DNA from: Dastarcus helophoroides | Lineage: Eukaryota; Arthropoda; Insecta; Coleoptera; Bothrideridae | NCBI GenBank assembly: GCA_028583605.1 | Contig: CM053333.1 | Span: 15,170,638 to 15,234,637, forward strand | Length of the DNA stretch: 64,000 nucleotides | Direction: 5' to 3' | Shown here: piece after piece, positions 35,550 through 48,164 of the stretch | Position numbering within the stretch: position 1 is the stretch's first letter | How the letters are laid out: each line of letters starts with the position of its first letter | The notes under the pieces: generated by a model | What the model was told of the DNA's origin: nothing | Databases searched by the model: none | What the model saw: only the letters and a program-made list of their open reading frames with translations | Program-made: the position numbers and the translations under genes

Positions 35550-38500
35550 AAAAAAACTGTTTCTGTGCTGAGGAAGGGACCTTAGTAGTTGTGATAAATA
35601 TTTAGTAAAATGTGACTAGTTTATTAGAAATAACTATATTATACCTTTTTAACATTAGAAAAAATATCCATTTAAGAGTAAAAAAATTAAATATTTCGAA
35701 GAAAATATGAAAAAATTAAAACAATATAGTAATATTAATAATATAATAATTTATTACAAAAATCAGCCAATACACGTCACATAAGAACGACTAGGTAATA
35801 ATAGTAACACTAGGGTTTGTAATAATTACCTGGGTTAAAATAGTTGAAAGAAGGTTAACTAGTTTATGTTTCAAAGTCAAATCTAATTCTTTTTCGTCTG
35901 TTTTGGGAAAGTTCCTTTATATATTTATATTTACTCTCCCACAACAAATAGGAAAAACTTACTTACAATCTGAAATCTACAGAAGCGTTTGATATATACC
36001 TGAAAAAAAAAAAAAATGTTGTTAGTTTTCAGGAAAAAATAAAAGTTAAGCAGAGAGCGAGTCAGGCTCGCACAATTAGGGTTCCGTACCAATTACTAAA
36101 GTAAACAGTCAAATTAAATTATTTTTTTTATGTATAAATTTGCAAATTTTTCCAAATTTTCTTGTTTTATAATTGAAATAAAAAAACACTCTATTTCTCA
36201 GATATATCCACTTTTTTCTACAATCAATTCAAATATTCATTTATGAAACTAATAAATGTGTTGATAATGTCTCAGAGAAAAAGCATTTATTCGCATTTGG
36301 CCACAAGTCGATAACTAACACAGTTTAGGACATCCTGTTTGACTCCAACCGCAATGACTCCGTTCCATGCAGTTTAATAAACTAATGCTAACTCCGAAAA
36401 TATTCATCCAAAAGAAATAATTTAGGACATATATGATCTGCATTCTATCCTTCAGGTAAATCAAGTTTCTTATTTAAAATAATTACTATCTGGTTCAAAA
36501 AGCCTTGGAATGCAAGCACCTATTTTTCCATAAAATAGTTTTTTCTTAACAACTGTTAGGATAACGGAAAAACCTGCAGTTTTCCGATTATCTATGGTCG
36601 AAGATCTACTAACCCTTTGAAATCCAAATTTTAGGTTTAGAAACCTAGGAGAACAGGGAAGATGGTCATTTCTCACTCATTTTGAGTTATATCTTTAAGA
36701 CGATTGGACCAAAAAATATTTAAAAAAATAGGATCGGTTTTATAATTATAAGGGTGTTCAAGTTTTCATTGAGAGACCCTATATAACAAGTGAGTCAGTT
36801 TGACCGCTTATTCTTTAATTTTAAACCTAGTGGTTTCCTTAACACATGCCGTGATTGTCTATTTCATGTGGATGTGTGGATATGAATTTCTTTCGTTCAG
36901 TTGACTGATGTGGCCTAGCTATCCTACTCGTAAATTGCAGAAAAAAACACTCAATATACAGATGGAAGTAGAAAAAATATGTTAATATTTTTATACAGAA
37001 AAATAAATAACAAAAGCAAAGATTTTATTTTTAAATATTTTCAATATTCGTATCAATATTTGTGTTTAAAATTTTGACATTATTTATTTTAATTCCGATT
37101 AAGTTGACTTTGACTAATAAATAAACCGTGTAAAAATGTACTTTATCGTTAGTCGGCATGCCGATAGACGTGAAAAACATACTAATGTTTAAATTTTAAT
37201 TTACAAATTATAAACTTTTAATTTTTGACAGTACAATTTATTTGAAAATTGAATTTAATATTTTTAAGTTTAACTTCTGCCGACAGTTCTCATGATTGCC
37301 TATTTTTTTTCAGAAAAGTTATATGGAATCAGTCCATTTGCCGAATTTCGGAATGTATAGTAGAGCCTTGATGAGATGTTGCCTGACTTTACGTTTATGG
37401 AATACATGAAATATTTCTGCAATTTCTCTTTTCAAATGAATTTCCTAATATCTTAATCTGCAAAATATATGTATTACCTTTCAAATCTAATTAGACATCT
37501 CCAAGATGTTCGAACAATCCATAAACTTTTCAGATTGCTACTCCATCTGACGCAAAAGCAGCAAACTTTGGTTTGTATAAACTTTAAATATTAACCAATA
37601 TTAACGACGTTAATATAAACGAAAAGTTTATCTTCGTTTGGCGAAAATTTTTGACAAACGATAGAGCTTAAAAAATTGCATTATAATTTTAATTATAATG
37701 GGCGAGATTTTGCAGTCATGCTTCCATCAGGCTTCATAATTTTATACAAGATAATGGTTTGAAACTGTATGTAATTATCTTTGAAGTTAACGTCACTCAT
37801 ATGCTAGATTCTGTCGCGTGAAAATTGTGCCCCCAAGTAATTACAAAGTTATGTCAAATTTATTAATCCACTTGCAGCATATTGCCAATGAAAGTATCGA
37901 AATTAGGTCGCTTATAAGCGAGCACTTTTTCTTGAATTGTGATGTTTGCCTAGAATTTACTGTCAGAAAGTTTAAACCGAAACTGAATAAATTAACTACA
38001 TTTCAGGTAAAAGTAATGAGGGTTTTAAAGGAAGTTCAATTAAAATTCCATCTATTGATTTTCGTTTAAGCGATTTCCACCATCATTTTCAATTTTCAAG
38101 TAAATTACAAAACAATTCAGCCTGAATGTTATTTGGAAACAATGCTCTTTACACTTATTCTCATTGAGATTTATATCTAATTGCTCGTTTAGGGTTTAAT
38201 AAAGGATCTAAAATGATGAGATTTATGGAGTTTTAACTTTTTTTCTATTAGAGCAAGAATTTATGCTAATGCAGTTCAATAAATAATACTCTTGAAAAAT
38301 TTCCTTGGTTACAGGAAAAATAAAAGGCGTTTATTAAATCACGCAGGTCTAATACAGGTCACGCATCACTCGATTTTAATAAAACAACTGTCGAAAAGTT
38401 TTAATTTAAGGTTATAATATTAAGAGGATTCCTCTAAAATATTATTTTCCCATGTAGGCATTGTTGACTCATAATTTAGCCATAAAGACTTCAGGGATAA

Positions 38501-39321
38501 TTTAGCAAGTAGAGCTGTCAACCTGTCTGGAATATTTTAGCTATGTTCCAAATTTATCGCACTTATTAATAGAGTTCCTATATTAACACACTAAATGCAC
38601 TTTGTGGGGAATTTTTAAAAGGTAAAACGTCTAATTAGCTCTTATGTAAGGCAGATGTAGCTCAAAAGCATAACTCGAATCCCTGCTTTTTAAAGTAACA
38701 GGAAATCTTGATAGAGCAAAATATGTCTTTACAATTGGTCGGATTCTAAATTGATAACTTCATCTCTGTCTCTTTCGTATTAAAATATTTTTCCACCGAT
38801 CTATAATACCTCCATCAATTTAAAGGAATATGTATTCACCGTGGAGCGACAAGGATTTCTTCAACGGCAATCATCTGGAAAACCGATGTGGTGATTTAAA
38901 CTATGAAGGATTTCCAAGTTGTTCAAAGTTAGTGTTCCAAGCGAAGACATATGACCACATGGACCCTCAACTTTATACATCATAACATCGCTTTTTATAA
39001 GCACCCCTCATTTTCTGAGATTTATCCATTTCAACCATCCATGAAGTAAATAGGGTAGAAAATAGCGAGAATACAGAAACACAATTTTTTATCCACTATA
39101 TTTAATGCTGTATTAAACCTATTTTTCTTAATCTTACGCCTTTGCATTATCTTCATTACGTCGATTAGTTAAACTGCCTCAACCTTGAGTCGATTTTATT
39201 CAAAATCGATTTTATAAATATTTGGGCCGTTATTATGTGTTATGTCTTTGCTTAAGTCTATCCTTGATACATTATAAGGTGCAGTCATAAAACAAAGTCA
39301 CACGAGAAAATAAATGTGTAC
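35550..39321. other. Intergenic DNA, mostly unrecognised
   Basis: Contains GGCTCGCACAATTAGGGTTC followed by CGTACC at about 36068-36093, a motif I recognise as a common arthropod dispersed-repeat block. Apart from that, frames of 68 and 83 codons (36470-36676 minus, 37818-38069 plus) have no recognised domain. Confidence 0.4.
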
Positions 39322-39393
39322 ATATAATTTGTTGAAATACAAATCTTGTCCCCTAAAACCAAGAAAGATTAAAAAGCAATACAGCAGAGGTTG

Positions 39394-39434
39394 CTCTAAC
39401 GCGTTTCGATAGCCAAGATATCATCTTCAGAGAG
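39394..39434 (-). ncRNA. Hammerhead-like motif, left arm (39 kb)
   Basis: Minus strand: helix I CUCU/AGAG, core CUGAAGA plus one extra U, helix II GAUAUC/GCUAUC (one mismatch) with UUG loop, GAAA, helix III C-GC-G, then UU at the cleavage position. Confidence 0.5.
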
Positions 39435-39445
39435 ATACTCATCCA

Positions 39446-39486
39446 CTCTCTGAAGATGTTAGCTTGGCTATCGAAACGCGTTAGAG
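39446..39486 (+). ncRNA. Hammerhead-like motif, right arm (39 kb)
   Basis: Plus strand: helix I CUCU/AGAG, core CUGAAGA plus U, helix II GUUAGC/GCUAUC (one mismatch) with UUG loop, GAAA, C-GC-G and UU. The motif faces its twin in the left arm, with 11 bases between them. Confidence 0.5.
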
Positions 39487-39599
39487 CAACCTCTGCTATG
39501 TTGTTTTTTAATTTTTTTTGGTTTCAATGGACAAGATTTGTATTTCAAATTTTGAAGATAACCAAGGACCAGTCTGTTCCATCAAAATATAATTTGTTT

Positions 39600-40900
39600 T
39601 CATTACGTTGACATAGTTGTCGGAAATGATGACATAGTTTCAAAGGGTGGCCGTAACTGAATCTGGAAATAAAATCATTCATATTTATGTTATTGCTACA
39701 CAAATATCAGCTAATGTATCCAACCTAAATTTTAAAAAATGAACGACATTACTGAGTTTTGGGGATTTTACTAGAAGTTGAATTTGAAAGATGTATTAAA
39801 AAACAAAAAATTAAAATAAAATACGAATTGACTTCAATTATATTTAAGTTGGGAATTTAATGCTAGCAAACGAATATTGTCAATAATATTTCATAAAGTT
39901 TTTGGTTTCGATTTTTTCTGAAAATGACTGTGTGTAGTATGATGTTTTCGAAATGAATTTAATCTGAAGTTACTGTTTTTCCTGTTAACTTAGACAGGTT
40001 GGGGAGCTCATGGACTACTGATATTATGGTATTATGGTACTATTATCGGGAATTTTACTCACAGTTAAAATTAAGGAAATTATGCTAACTTCTTTTCTGT
40101 GAATCCTCCTGTATTAATTTATTTTAAGAGTTTTTATATATTAGATTATTTATTTTCTCATATTTACAATTCACGCAAATTCACTGGCGCTTGTTAAACA
40201 ATATGTAAACAAAACCACGGGGATCATCAAGAACATAAAATTGAAAAAAAAAATATTCAAAATTTTAAAAGAGAGGCAAATTAACCTATAGATTCTCCAT
40301 GACATGACGCAAATGATCGCAACAAATGGCTTACGACTTCATATGTAGGTCAACAGCGTTTGTTGACACTTATTACGTGGTCACGGCATCAGGTGCAGAG
40401 ATAATGCGATTCCTAGTCAATGACAACACATTCTTGTGTATTATTTGCCGTATAATTTGTTTGTATTTCCATCCACTTGAAACTAACATGAAAATATTTC
40501 ATTACATCTATCTTACATTTTTTATAATGACGCATTCATAAAATTTATGTTTAATGAACAACCTGCTGAATTATTCTATTTCGAAGCATATTGAACATTC
40601 GTCTGCTGTTGTCTATGAAAAATGTGCCAATGGTGGAATTCCTAAGAGAAGTAGCTCAAATAAAAACACTCCATTGCCTACAACGAGTACAGCGTACTTC
40701 CAAAAGTACTCAAAGAACTATTGGGGGTTGTGGGGTTATGAATAAAAAAAGACGATTCATCGGTAAATAACATGATTTAAAAAAAAATTTTAATACGCAC
40801 TGAGTCGTTAGTACAGTAAAGCCCTGTATCTCCTACTAATTCTTCGATAACAAAGATTTTTTTCGTACAAAAGCTACTTTAGCATAAGGTGTACATTTTA
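39600..40900. other. No recognised feature
   Basis: Two consecutive short frames (40326-40541, 40554-40745) have no recognised domain. AT-rich, otherwise featureless. Confidence 0.4.
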
Positions 40901-41066
40901 AAATTATTTTTTACTACACAGGGTAAACATATATAGAGCGTTTCACCAAAGTTGTCCTTCTTTAAATAGAAGGCCCTATAGGTTTTAATTATTTTTTAAT
41001 ACATAGGGTGAACATATACAGAGTAGTTTGGTAAAGTTCCTTTTTTTTGAATATAACACCCTATAT
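40901..41066 (+). repeat. Tandem duplication of about 85 bp
   Basis: Two diverged direct units, each with ATTATTTTTTA, CA(C/T)AGGGT(A/G)AACATATA, AGAG, TTT.G.TAAAGTT-like words and a final CCCTATA. Unit starts are at about 40901 and 40986. Confidence 0.55.
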
Positions 41067-41069
41067 ATT

Positions 41070-44000
41070 TCACACTTTTGAATATGTTAGAAATTACTAA
41101 ATATATATTAAAAATAGTATTTTACTGTTTTATTTCTTCATTTTCTCTTACAATTAGCTAAAATTTCTTTTAAAAGCTGTAACTTTAAAACAAGAAGACT
41201 AACTTAACATGTAGGGTATATAACATGCTACTCTGAATAATAGAAAATTGCACAATGCAAGGGTAGAGAATATGAATTTTCCTACCAACGGAATGTTACG
41301 ATTCAGGATAAATTTTGACGTAATCGGTTAAATCAAATAATTACAAATTAAGTTCCTCAATCGCTTAAACTTTTATGGAGCATATTCAGGAAACGAAGTG
41401 TCTTACAGGCATAAGCAAAGTTTAAATTTTACTGACAACGCCTCCAAAGTTCGACACTTGAATGTGGCAAATACAGTCGGTATAAAACCTTTAAATTGAA
41501 ATTATATTGAAGGCGGTTTGCAATTGCCAGAAAATAAATTACTCGATATTCGATTTTGACATCAAAAGGAAAGGAAGGCACATATGGAAATTAATAACAT
41601 CTTTGGCGAAGCTTTTCAAATCAAAGTGGAATCAGATCAGTTAGAAATATGATAACTGATGTGGTATTGTTAGGTTCATCCGATCAGGTATCTTATATAT
41701 CGCTTGATTAAGTCCAGTGGGGAAAATAAAGCAAAAATATGATTTTAGGGTGATAATCTTTTATTACCTATGAGAATATATGATGAAATCCTGGCTAATA
41801 AGAGAGTAAAGTGAGGTGGTTGGAATTTGTCTGAGCTCGGGAAATAATAACACCGGAGATTTATGAAATCATCAAATTCTCCAGCCGTTTCTTAGATAAA
41901 TTCGTATCAAAGGTTAACGTTTGTTACTTCGCCTATACGTATTCCATTTTATGTACCTTGTCTCGTTTATAGGATTTTGTACGATTTGCGATAATTGTTT
42001 TCCTTATAAATACGCTGTTAGCGTGGAAATGGTATTTTTATGAAAAGGTGAAACAAAAATAATTTGTGTCCGTTATTTCCAAAAAAACAAGGCAGTATAA
42101 TACAGTCGTGTATATCTATAAATAGGTGAAAAAATAGCTGACATATCCTATTGGATAGTGAGGTGAGGCAACACACCTGTAACTGTTCCTCTGGATGTGT
42201 CAAACCCTAATCACATCATCGTCCCTATTATTGGAAATTTGGGAAACAAGGAGAGACAATAATGCAATAAAATTGATTGCTTGTAACTTTCACAGCGTCC
42301 GAAAAATAATAACACGACAAATAGACAAGTTTGTCGAGATATATATGTCAGATGAAGTTTCAAACCATTAATTGTGTTAAAAATTAAAAGGGTAAAGCCA
42401 ACTCCCAGCTTTTACGTGACCTCTTAATCATGATTTACCGAGGAAAACCTTATACGCGTTCGAGATATCCTTACTTTCCTTTTTATTACCTGACAACAAA
42501 TCTTTGCTTGCCAATAAAATTTCCAGAGCGAGCTAATCTGGGGTTTGCATCTGAATTCTTACCTACACTTAGCAAAATCTCTTATGACGTGGCGTCTGCA
42601 TTACATTAAGAAGTGCAATTTAATCAATGGGATGGAAACCTTGGTGAATCATAAAAGGAAAATTTACGTTTCGGGCCACTATTATACATAATATAAATGC
42701 TAAAATAACAAAAAATGCATTATATATTTATGTTGATACTTTAAAATAGTTTTACGGCTCCACACAGACATCGTAAAAGTCATGACCTAGAATTTACTCA
42801 CTTTAAGTGGACAAGAAGACCGAATCGACTGATATTAAAATATCTTGTTGACCTACGTAACTCCGGCAAACAGAAATTTTATAAATGTTCAAGTTTTCCG
42901 GGCAAAAATAAATGGGTGTATATAAGCGCAACCATCCTTTTACTTTCCTTGGGTGTATTTCTAAATATATATCTTCCCACAAGATATACGGGATAAATAA
43001 TAATAAGTATTAACCTAGAGCGAGGTGGAGGCGAGAGTGTTTACATTAAAATATACCCAATATTTCTCAGTCATATCACATATATTTATGAGAGGGTGGA
43101 GAAAGGAAAGGAAAATAGTTGTCATGTTCCTACTTTCTTACAAAAATAATAAATTAACTCCGCCCGGTTTCTTTGAGAAATTCGCTTCGTTATATCATTG
43201 CTCTGTTACATATTAAAATTTGCTAAGCTCCAAAAATCAACAATACAACATAAATTATGATTTTAAAAACTTAAACCAACCAGACCAACGTCCCTTATAA
43301 ACATGGTTGGTACATTTCTGAACAAATGTAAGTGGCGCAGTTGTATAAAACAGATTACGTTTAAAGATGTTCCAAGATATATTTCTCCTTGGATATTCTT
43401 TGTCTTTTTACTTTGACTTTTCTAAATTATGTCAACTTTAAATGGTTCAAGTAGCTTGTGCCTCCATTATTACTTGTAGTGCTTTATCTTTATTAGTTTG
43501 CAATTTCATATCAATAGTAAGTGGAAGTTTCCAACTTCCATTCCTATTAATACCGAAAATGGCTCTCGGAAAAAAAGGGTTCAACATATTTTACACTAGA
43601 GAACAATTTGTAACTTAATTTCTGTTAAGTTCGATGTTTGAGTTCTTTTAGTGTTAAATAAGTATGTTGATTTAAAATCTGCACTTAGTTTTCTTCTATA
43701 ACGTCTACTTTTTTCTCAACACCTTATATAGCTGCCATACTTTCGATCAAGAAGTGCGTTTGTGAGGTATTTTCGAAGATTAGTCAGTGGTGATGGAATG
43801 ATATATTAGCATAACGTACATGATTTAACAGAAATATTGAGAATTCCACCCTAAGACGCAAATTATTGCGATTTTGTATCAATAACTCAATGCGAAGATT
43901 GAAGTATGGCCTCCCCCACAATGGAAATGTATTTGGCTAAGAGACTACTTAGTTTGTTTGCGTGAACAATATGAAAAGACATAATTTGTCCCAACATCAC

Positions 44001-45465
44001 ATGCACCAATGGGTCATCTGTATTGTACTTCCTGCTTTTTTTCTTCGTCAGCAACGCGAATATATTAAGAATCCCTGTTTTTTGGGTATGTGGAACAACA
44101 GATTTCGTGAAAACTTCTAGTAACAGTGGAATTGAATACCAAGAAGAAAGAAATCTAGTAATTAAATCATCCTAAACCATCAACAATTTGTCGCCAGAAA
44201 GAATCTTATATTTCTACACCTGCATATAAAAATGGGTCCCATAAAGCAATTTGTTAAATCTTTGTCAATTAAAGTAGATTGTTTCATGTATCTACTGTGG
44301 CATTTCCTAGACTGTTATTTGGAAAGATAAAGGCAGTATGTTTGATATTCCACAGAGTAGGTGATTGGCTAAAAACAAACCTTTTATTCCAACAATGACA
44401 GAATTTGAAAAGAATGATTTATTGACATTCAAAAACTTTGTCAGAGACTTTGTTGAAAATACACAAGCTCAGAATTACATCGAAATTTCACAGCAACTCT
44501 CATAGAGTTTCAAAATGCCTAGTTGCAACATGAGTATCAAATTGTATTTCTTTATAGCCACTTTGGAGACTCATTGAAAAATCTTGGTACAGTGATGAGG
44601 AACCTGAGCGATTTTAGCAACATTTGAAGGTGATGGAGGCACGGTACCAAGGTATGCAAGGGACGCAAAGGTGAATGTACAATGAGGTTAAGCATCTACA
44701 TCAGACGAAAATATCCACACAATAAACACTAAAGAAGAAGCTCGAAAATTTTTATCTTAATATATTTGTTTAACGCTTTGTAAAAAAATTTTTATTTGTT
44801 TAAACACAATTTGACTTACAGTAATATCTAACCTTTACATAAATAAAATTATTATTTGTAAACAGTATATTTAGTAACCGTTACCTTTATTTTTCTTTAC
44901 ATGCGCATTTCGTATGACTTTTGAGACAACGAGAGGGCATCTTGTAGAATAAAAAGTTGACGTGATAGACACAAAAAGAGGTCATTTTTGGATTAGGAAC
45001 CCAAAAATTAGTAAAAAACAGGTCACAGATCTAAGACAACGAAATTGCTGTTCCCTAGTATTATCTGACCAGATTTCCCTAGTATCGATAGCAGGGCCGA
45101 ACTGACTGGCTACAAGGGATAATCGGGCAAATCCCCCATGAACCAATATAATTGACGAACGTTGACAAAAATTATGCTATTTCAAAGAAAAAAATCAACA
45201 ACATTTTTAATTTAGAAATGCAGTTCTTACATTTTCTGTTGATTTTTTTCATTTCGTTTCTGTTGAAAATATGATGGCTTAGAAAAATAAAACCCATTCT
45301 CATAAAAAGAACTATTTTATTATTAAAAGTTTAAAGAAGTCTTATTTAAGCTTTCCATACAATAGACTAAGTAACTGAGGCATTTTTTAGATAGTGATAA
45401 AAGCTTTTGGATCACAATAATGCTTTTGGAGTACTGCGGCTAGGATATGGAAATAAAGATAGATA
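41070..45465. other. Intergenic DNA, no gene recognised
   Basis: Open frames up to 63 codons only (42018-42203 minus, 43025-43216 plus). A stretch at 43905-44000 vaguely resembles a retrotransposon integrase tail but I cannot support it. No RNA gene seen. Confidence 0.4.
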
Positions 45466-45469
45466 GCAA

Positions 45470-46040
45470 TAAACCGACTTTTAAATAAAGATAGGTTATA
45501 TTTGCACGGAAAAACTCTGCTCGGCTACGAATTCCAAAGTTTTAAAGTTCTATAGAAAAAAGAGAGTTTTCATGGACAGAAATCATCACTGTACCAAACT
45601 GGACCGCATAGGAATTTACTGTCTCCGACTATCTTCTATGCCTCAAGAGTGTGGACCTTGGGGATAGACCAAATCAGTCTCTGTGAACGTCTTCCGTGAA
45701 AGTACTTGCAGAAAGGAGAGAAGTTACCAATCGTCTGCCTGTGCTTCAGTGTTACAAGAGACTCGGTCAAATTCCTATCATTAGGCGAATCGCTTTTTGA
45801 GTTGAATCCCAAAGAACCATAGTGTGCTTAGGGGCTGACCCCCAAACATGAGACAGTATTCTAGTGTTGGCTTAACTTAGGCTTTATAGAGGGTGAGCAG
45901 ATGATATGTGAAGTACTTTTTATTTGGAAAAAAAGCCTGGCCTGTATAAGGCGAACTTGGCAATGGAGCACACATCGTCGTTCCAGAAAAAGATAGTGTT
46001 TGCATTCACTTCTGGGATAGACAGATTAGATCTCATAAGA
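45470..46040 (-). pseudogene. I/CR1-like LINE RT C-terminal relic
   Basis: On the minus strand: NLSWNDDVCSIAKFALYR near 45980-45930, then HVWGSAPKHT (about 45840) and AIRLM, followed by the C-terminal part of such LINE ORF2 proteins. This matches the thumb/C-terminal region seen in pieces at 34930-35400 on the other strand (FSWDDHVHAI). Several stops and shifts; no RT catalytic motif retained. Confidence 0.75.
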
Positions 46041-46044
46041 AGAA

Positions 46045-46650
46045 ATTTACCGTGAGAATGTTAGTTGTATTATTCCTTGATATTTTCTTAGAAAAAAGAA
46101 CGGTCTAAATTTTTTCGCTACTGAAGTCTACCAGATTTTTCTTTTTCCACTCCAGATCGAAATTCAACTTTAATGCTAAAATAATAATATTGGCTTCAGA
46201 ATACCTACGCTTTTTTAAAATTTATTCTAAAAATTTTACATTTTGAAGTCCAAATTTCGAATCTGGTCCCAACCTTTTAAAATATAAGAAAAAATTTTCT
46301 ATTTTCATGTCACTTTTTACACAGTTTCATGTAGGTTTTTTTCTAAATTCTGTGATGTTTTTTTTCTGGAAACTTAGATTTTAATATTAAAATAATAATA
46401 TTTAACCGGGAATTTCTATTACTTTATTTTAAAAATTTTTCTATATAAAGAAAACTGTAGATCTCCAGTAAAAGAACTAAATTTCCAGTTGAAACTTAAA
46501 ATATTTGAGAAAAAAGTTAAACATGACAGTTAAACACTCGGATTGAAACGTATTTGTGATAATGTGAAAAACTTATATAAATATAAAATTGTTATAAATT
46601 TCAATTTTTTTTAAACAAATATAGATAATTAAAGAAAATATTCGTTATAT
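46045..46650. repeat. A/T-tract DNA
   Basis: Same texture as 5590-10241: alternating A and T runs with AATTTCGA-like joints. No gene. Confidence 0.4.
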
Positions 46651-46654
46651 GTAT

Positions 46655-47495
46655 ATGTTAAGGGCAGAGTGGGAAATTATGACAATGTTAACAATGCCCG
46701 GCAATGTACGCAATGACTGTTTATATTGGTGTCAAATTCAAAATTGGAGATTTTTTTTGAACGTTTGATCTCAAATACTAAAATTCTTAATTCTAATATT
46801 TCGATTTTTGTTTTTTTTTAAGTCGAGTTCAAACCAGACATTTAGACTTTTTACTCTAGATTTCGTGTTAAAACTCTTTTTTTAATAACTTACAGAATCT
46901 TTTTAAATTTAGTGTTTTTACTCAAACTTATTACTCAGATTTAGCAGATTTAGCTTAAAAGTTCGAAAGTTGGATAGTTGCACAAATTGAAACAAAGGAA
47001 GGAAGACTGAAGCAAATGTAGTCAAGAATCATCTCACAATCTCTAAGGAGCCAATGGTCGTCGTCGACCTGCCACAAACTGCAAAATGTTGAAATTTCCT
47101 TGCTGGAATATGCAAGGAAATGTTTGTCTGGGGGGGGGGGAGGGAGGGGATTAAGGCTATGACATGTTTTGTAATCAGAAATGTAAACCAAAAAGTGCAA
47201 GTGTCGCAAGTCTGAGAAATTACATAAATCAAAATGACAAATAACAACCCCTACTTTAAGAATAAAAAATATATCTGTCTGTTACTTATATTTTTATAAC
47301 CTTATTGTTTCATAAATTGCAGCTAATATCAAACTACTGATTCCAAGTAAGTCCAGTTCCATTTTACTACGTATTTACGCTGCAAAAGATCATTGTAAAC
47401 GATGCCCAGTGGTTAGTTCACAAATATTTTCCACAATGACCTTCTATGTTGGGCATTGTTTACATTGACTTATTTCCCACTATGCCCGTAACATA
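46655..47495. mobile_element. Non-coding TIR element, about 0.84 kb
   Basis: The left end ATGTTAAGGGCAGAGTGGG and right end CCCACTATGCCCGTAACAT are inverted repeats. The similarity continues inward (GACAATGTTAACAATGCCC versus GGGCATTGTTTACATTGAC), about 60 bp in all. Ends next to TTA/TAA would suit a Harbinger-like 3 bp duplication, but this is uncertain. The interior has a G-run (47130-47149) and no credible transposase; two overlapping minus frames there are not recognised. Confidence 0.6.
47130..47149 (+). other. G-rich run
   Basis: An 11-G run followed by GGG and GGGG blocks separated by single A. It is a striking exception in this AT-rich window and could form a G-quadruplex on the plus strand. 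Confidence 0.7.
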
Positions 47496-47499
47496 TATA

Positions 47500-48164
47500 A
47501 TAAATATATCTCTAACCACTGAACCCAAATATCACTTGTAATCACGTTTAAATTTAATAATTAAAAACATTAAGTACAAGTGCAAAATTGTTATGAAAAA
47601 ATTAATAAATTTTTAAATAACTGCTACACGTATTAAGCTTGTTTTCTAAAATTTGGCAAATAAAATAAACGCCTAAGGACATTTATTTTAAATGTACAAA
47701 AATCCCTAAATTTAATCAGTTGTTTCGTTATAGAAATTTGTTTTCATATTTAATGCTAAAATTCAACCATGCTACTACCATGTTTTATTTTAACTTTTTT
47801 TATAAATCCTTACTTTGTTTATAATAACAAAGATTTTCCATATTTTTTTTACACAATAATCGGTTTATTATTTAATTTGGCTGTACAAAAATACCTAATA
47901 AATTAATGAAATATTTAAATACTTGTTAAAGTAAAATAAATATAATTACACATCAGACATTGTGGCACTTTTAAAATAAGTGTCCTTAGCTGCTTAATTC
48001 ACTTAGCTGCTTAATCTACTTTTTACAGCTTTCATATTTGAAAACGACTGCCCAAACTCAGTATAATAGTAGCTTGCCAATTTTAATGTGCGCGATTCAG
48101 ACCGAGCAAATAGGTTTTTTTTTGTGATTATAAATAAATTATTTTTGGTAAACCTAAACAAATA
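47500..48164. other. AT-rich spacer, no gene recognised
   Basis: No open frame of note. A short tandem word (TTAGCTGCTTAAT twice) at about 47989-48018. Confidence 0.5.

Larger units (their letters stand above)
39334..39587. mobile_element. Inverted-dimer ribozyme repeat with 11-12 bp target duplication
   Basis: Two arms of the same repeat face each other. The left arm starts GAAATACAAATCTTGTCCCC; the right arm is its complement and continues into a unique tail (GAAGATAACCAAGGACCAGT). The word ATATAATTTGTT flanks both sides (39322-39333 and 39587-39598), indicating an insertion with a 12 bp (or 11 bp) duplication. Each arm carries a hammerhead-like core. Non-coding. The related element at 54993-55232 has the same tail, and 11040-11195 is a single arm. 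Confidence 0.75.

Noticed and set aside
43905..44190. Faint resemblance to a BEL/Pao integrase C-terminal tail
   Set aside because: Only a few aligned residues across stops; no catalytic motif or neighbouring retroelement part.
46955..47247. Overlapping minus frames with a proline run
   Set aside because: The proline run is the translated G-run; both frames sit in a non-coding TIR element.
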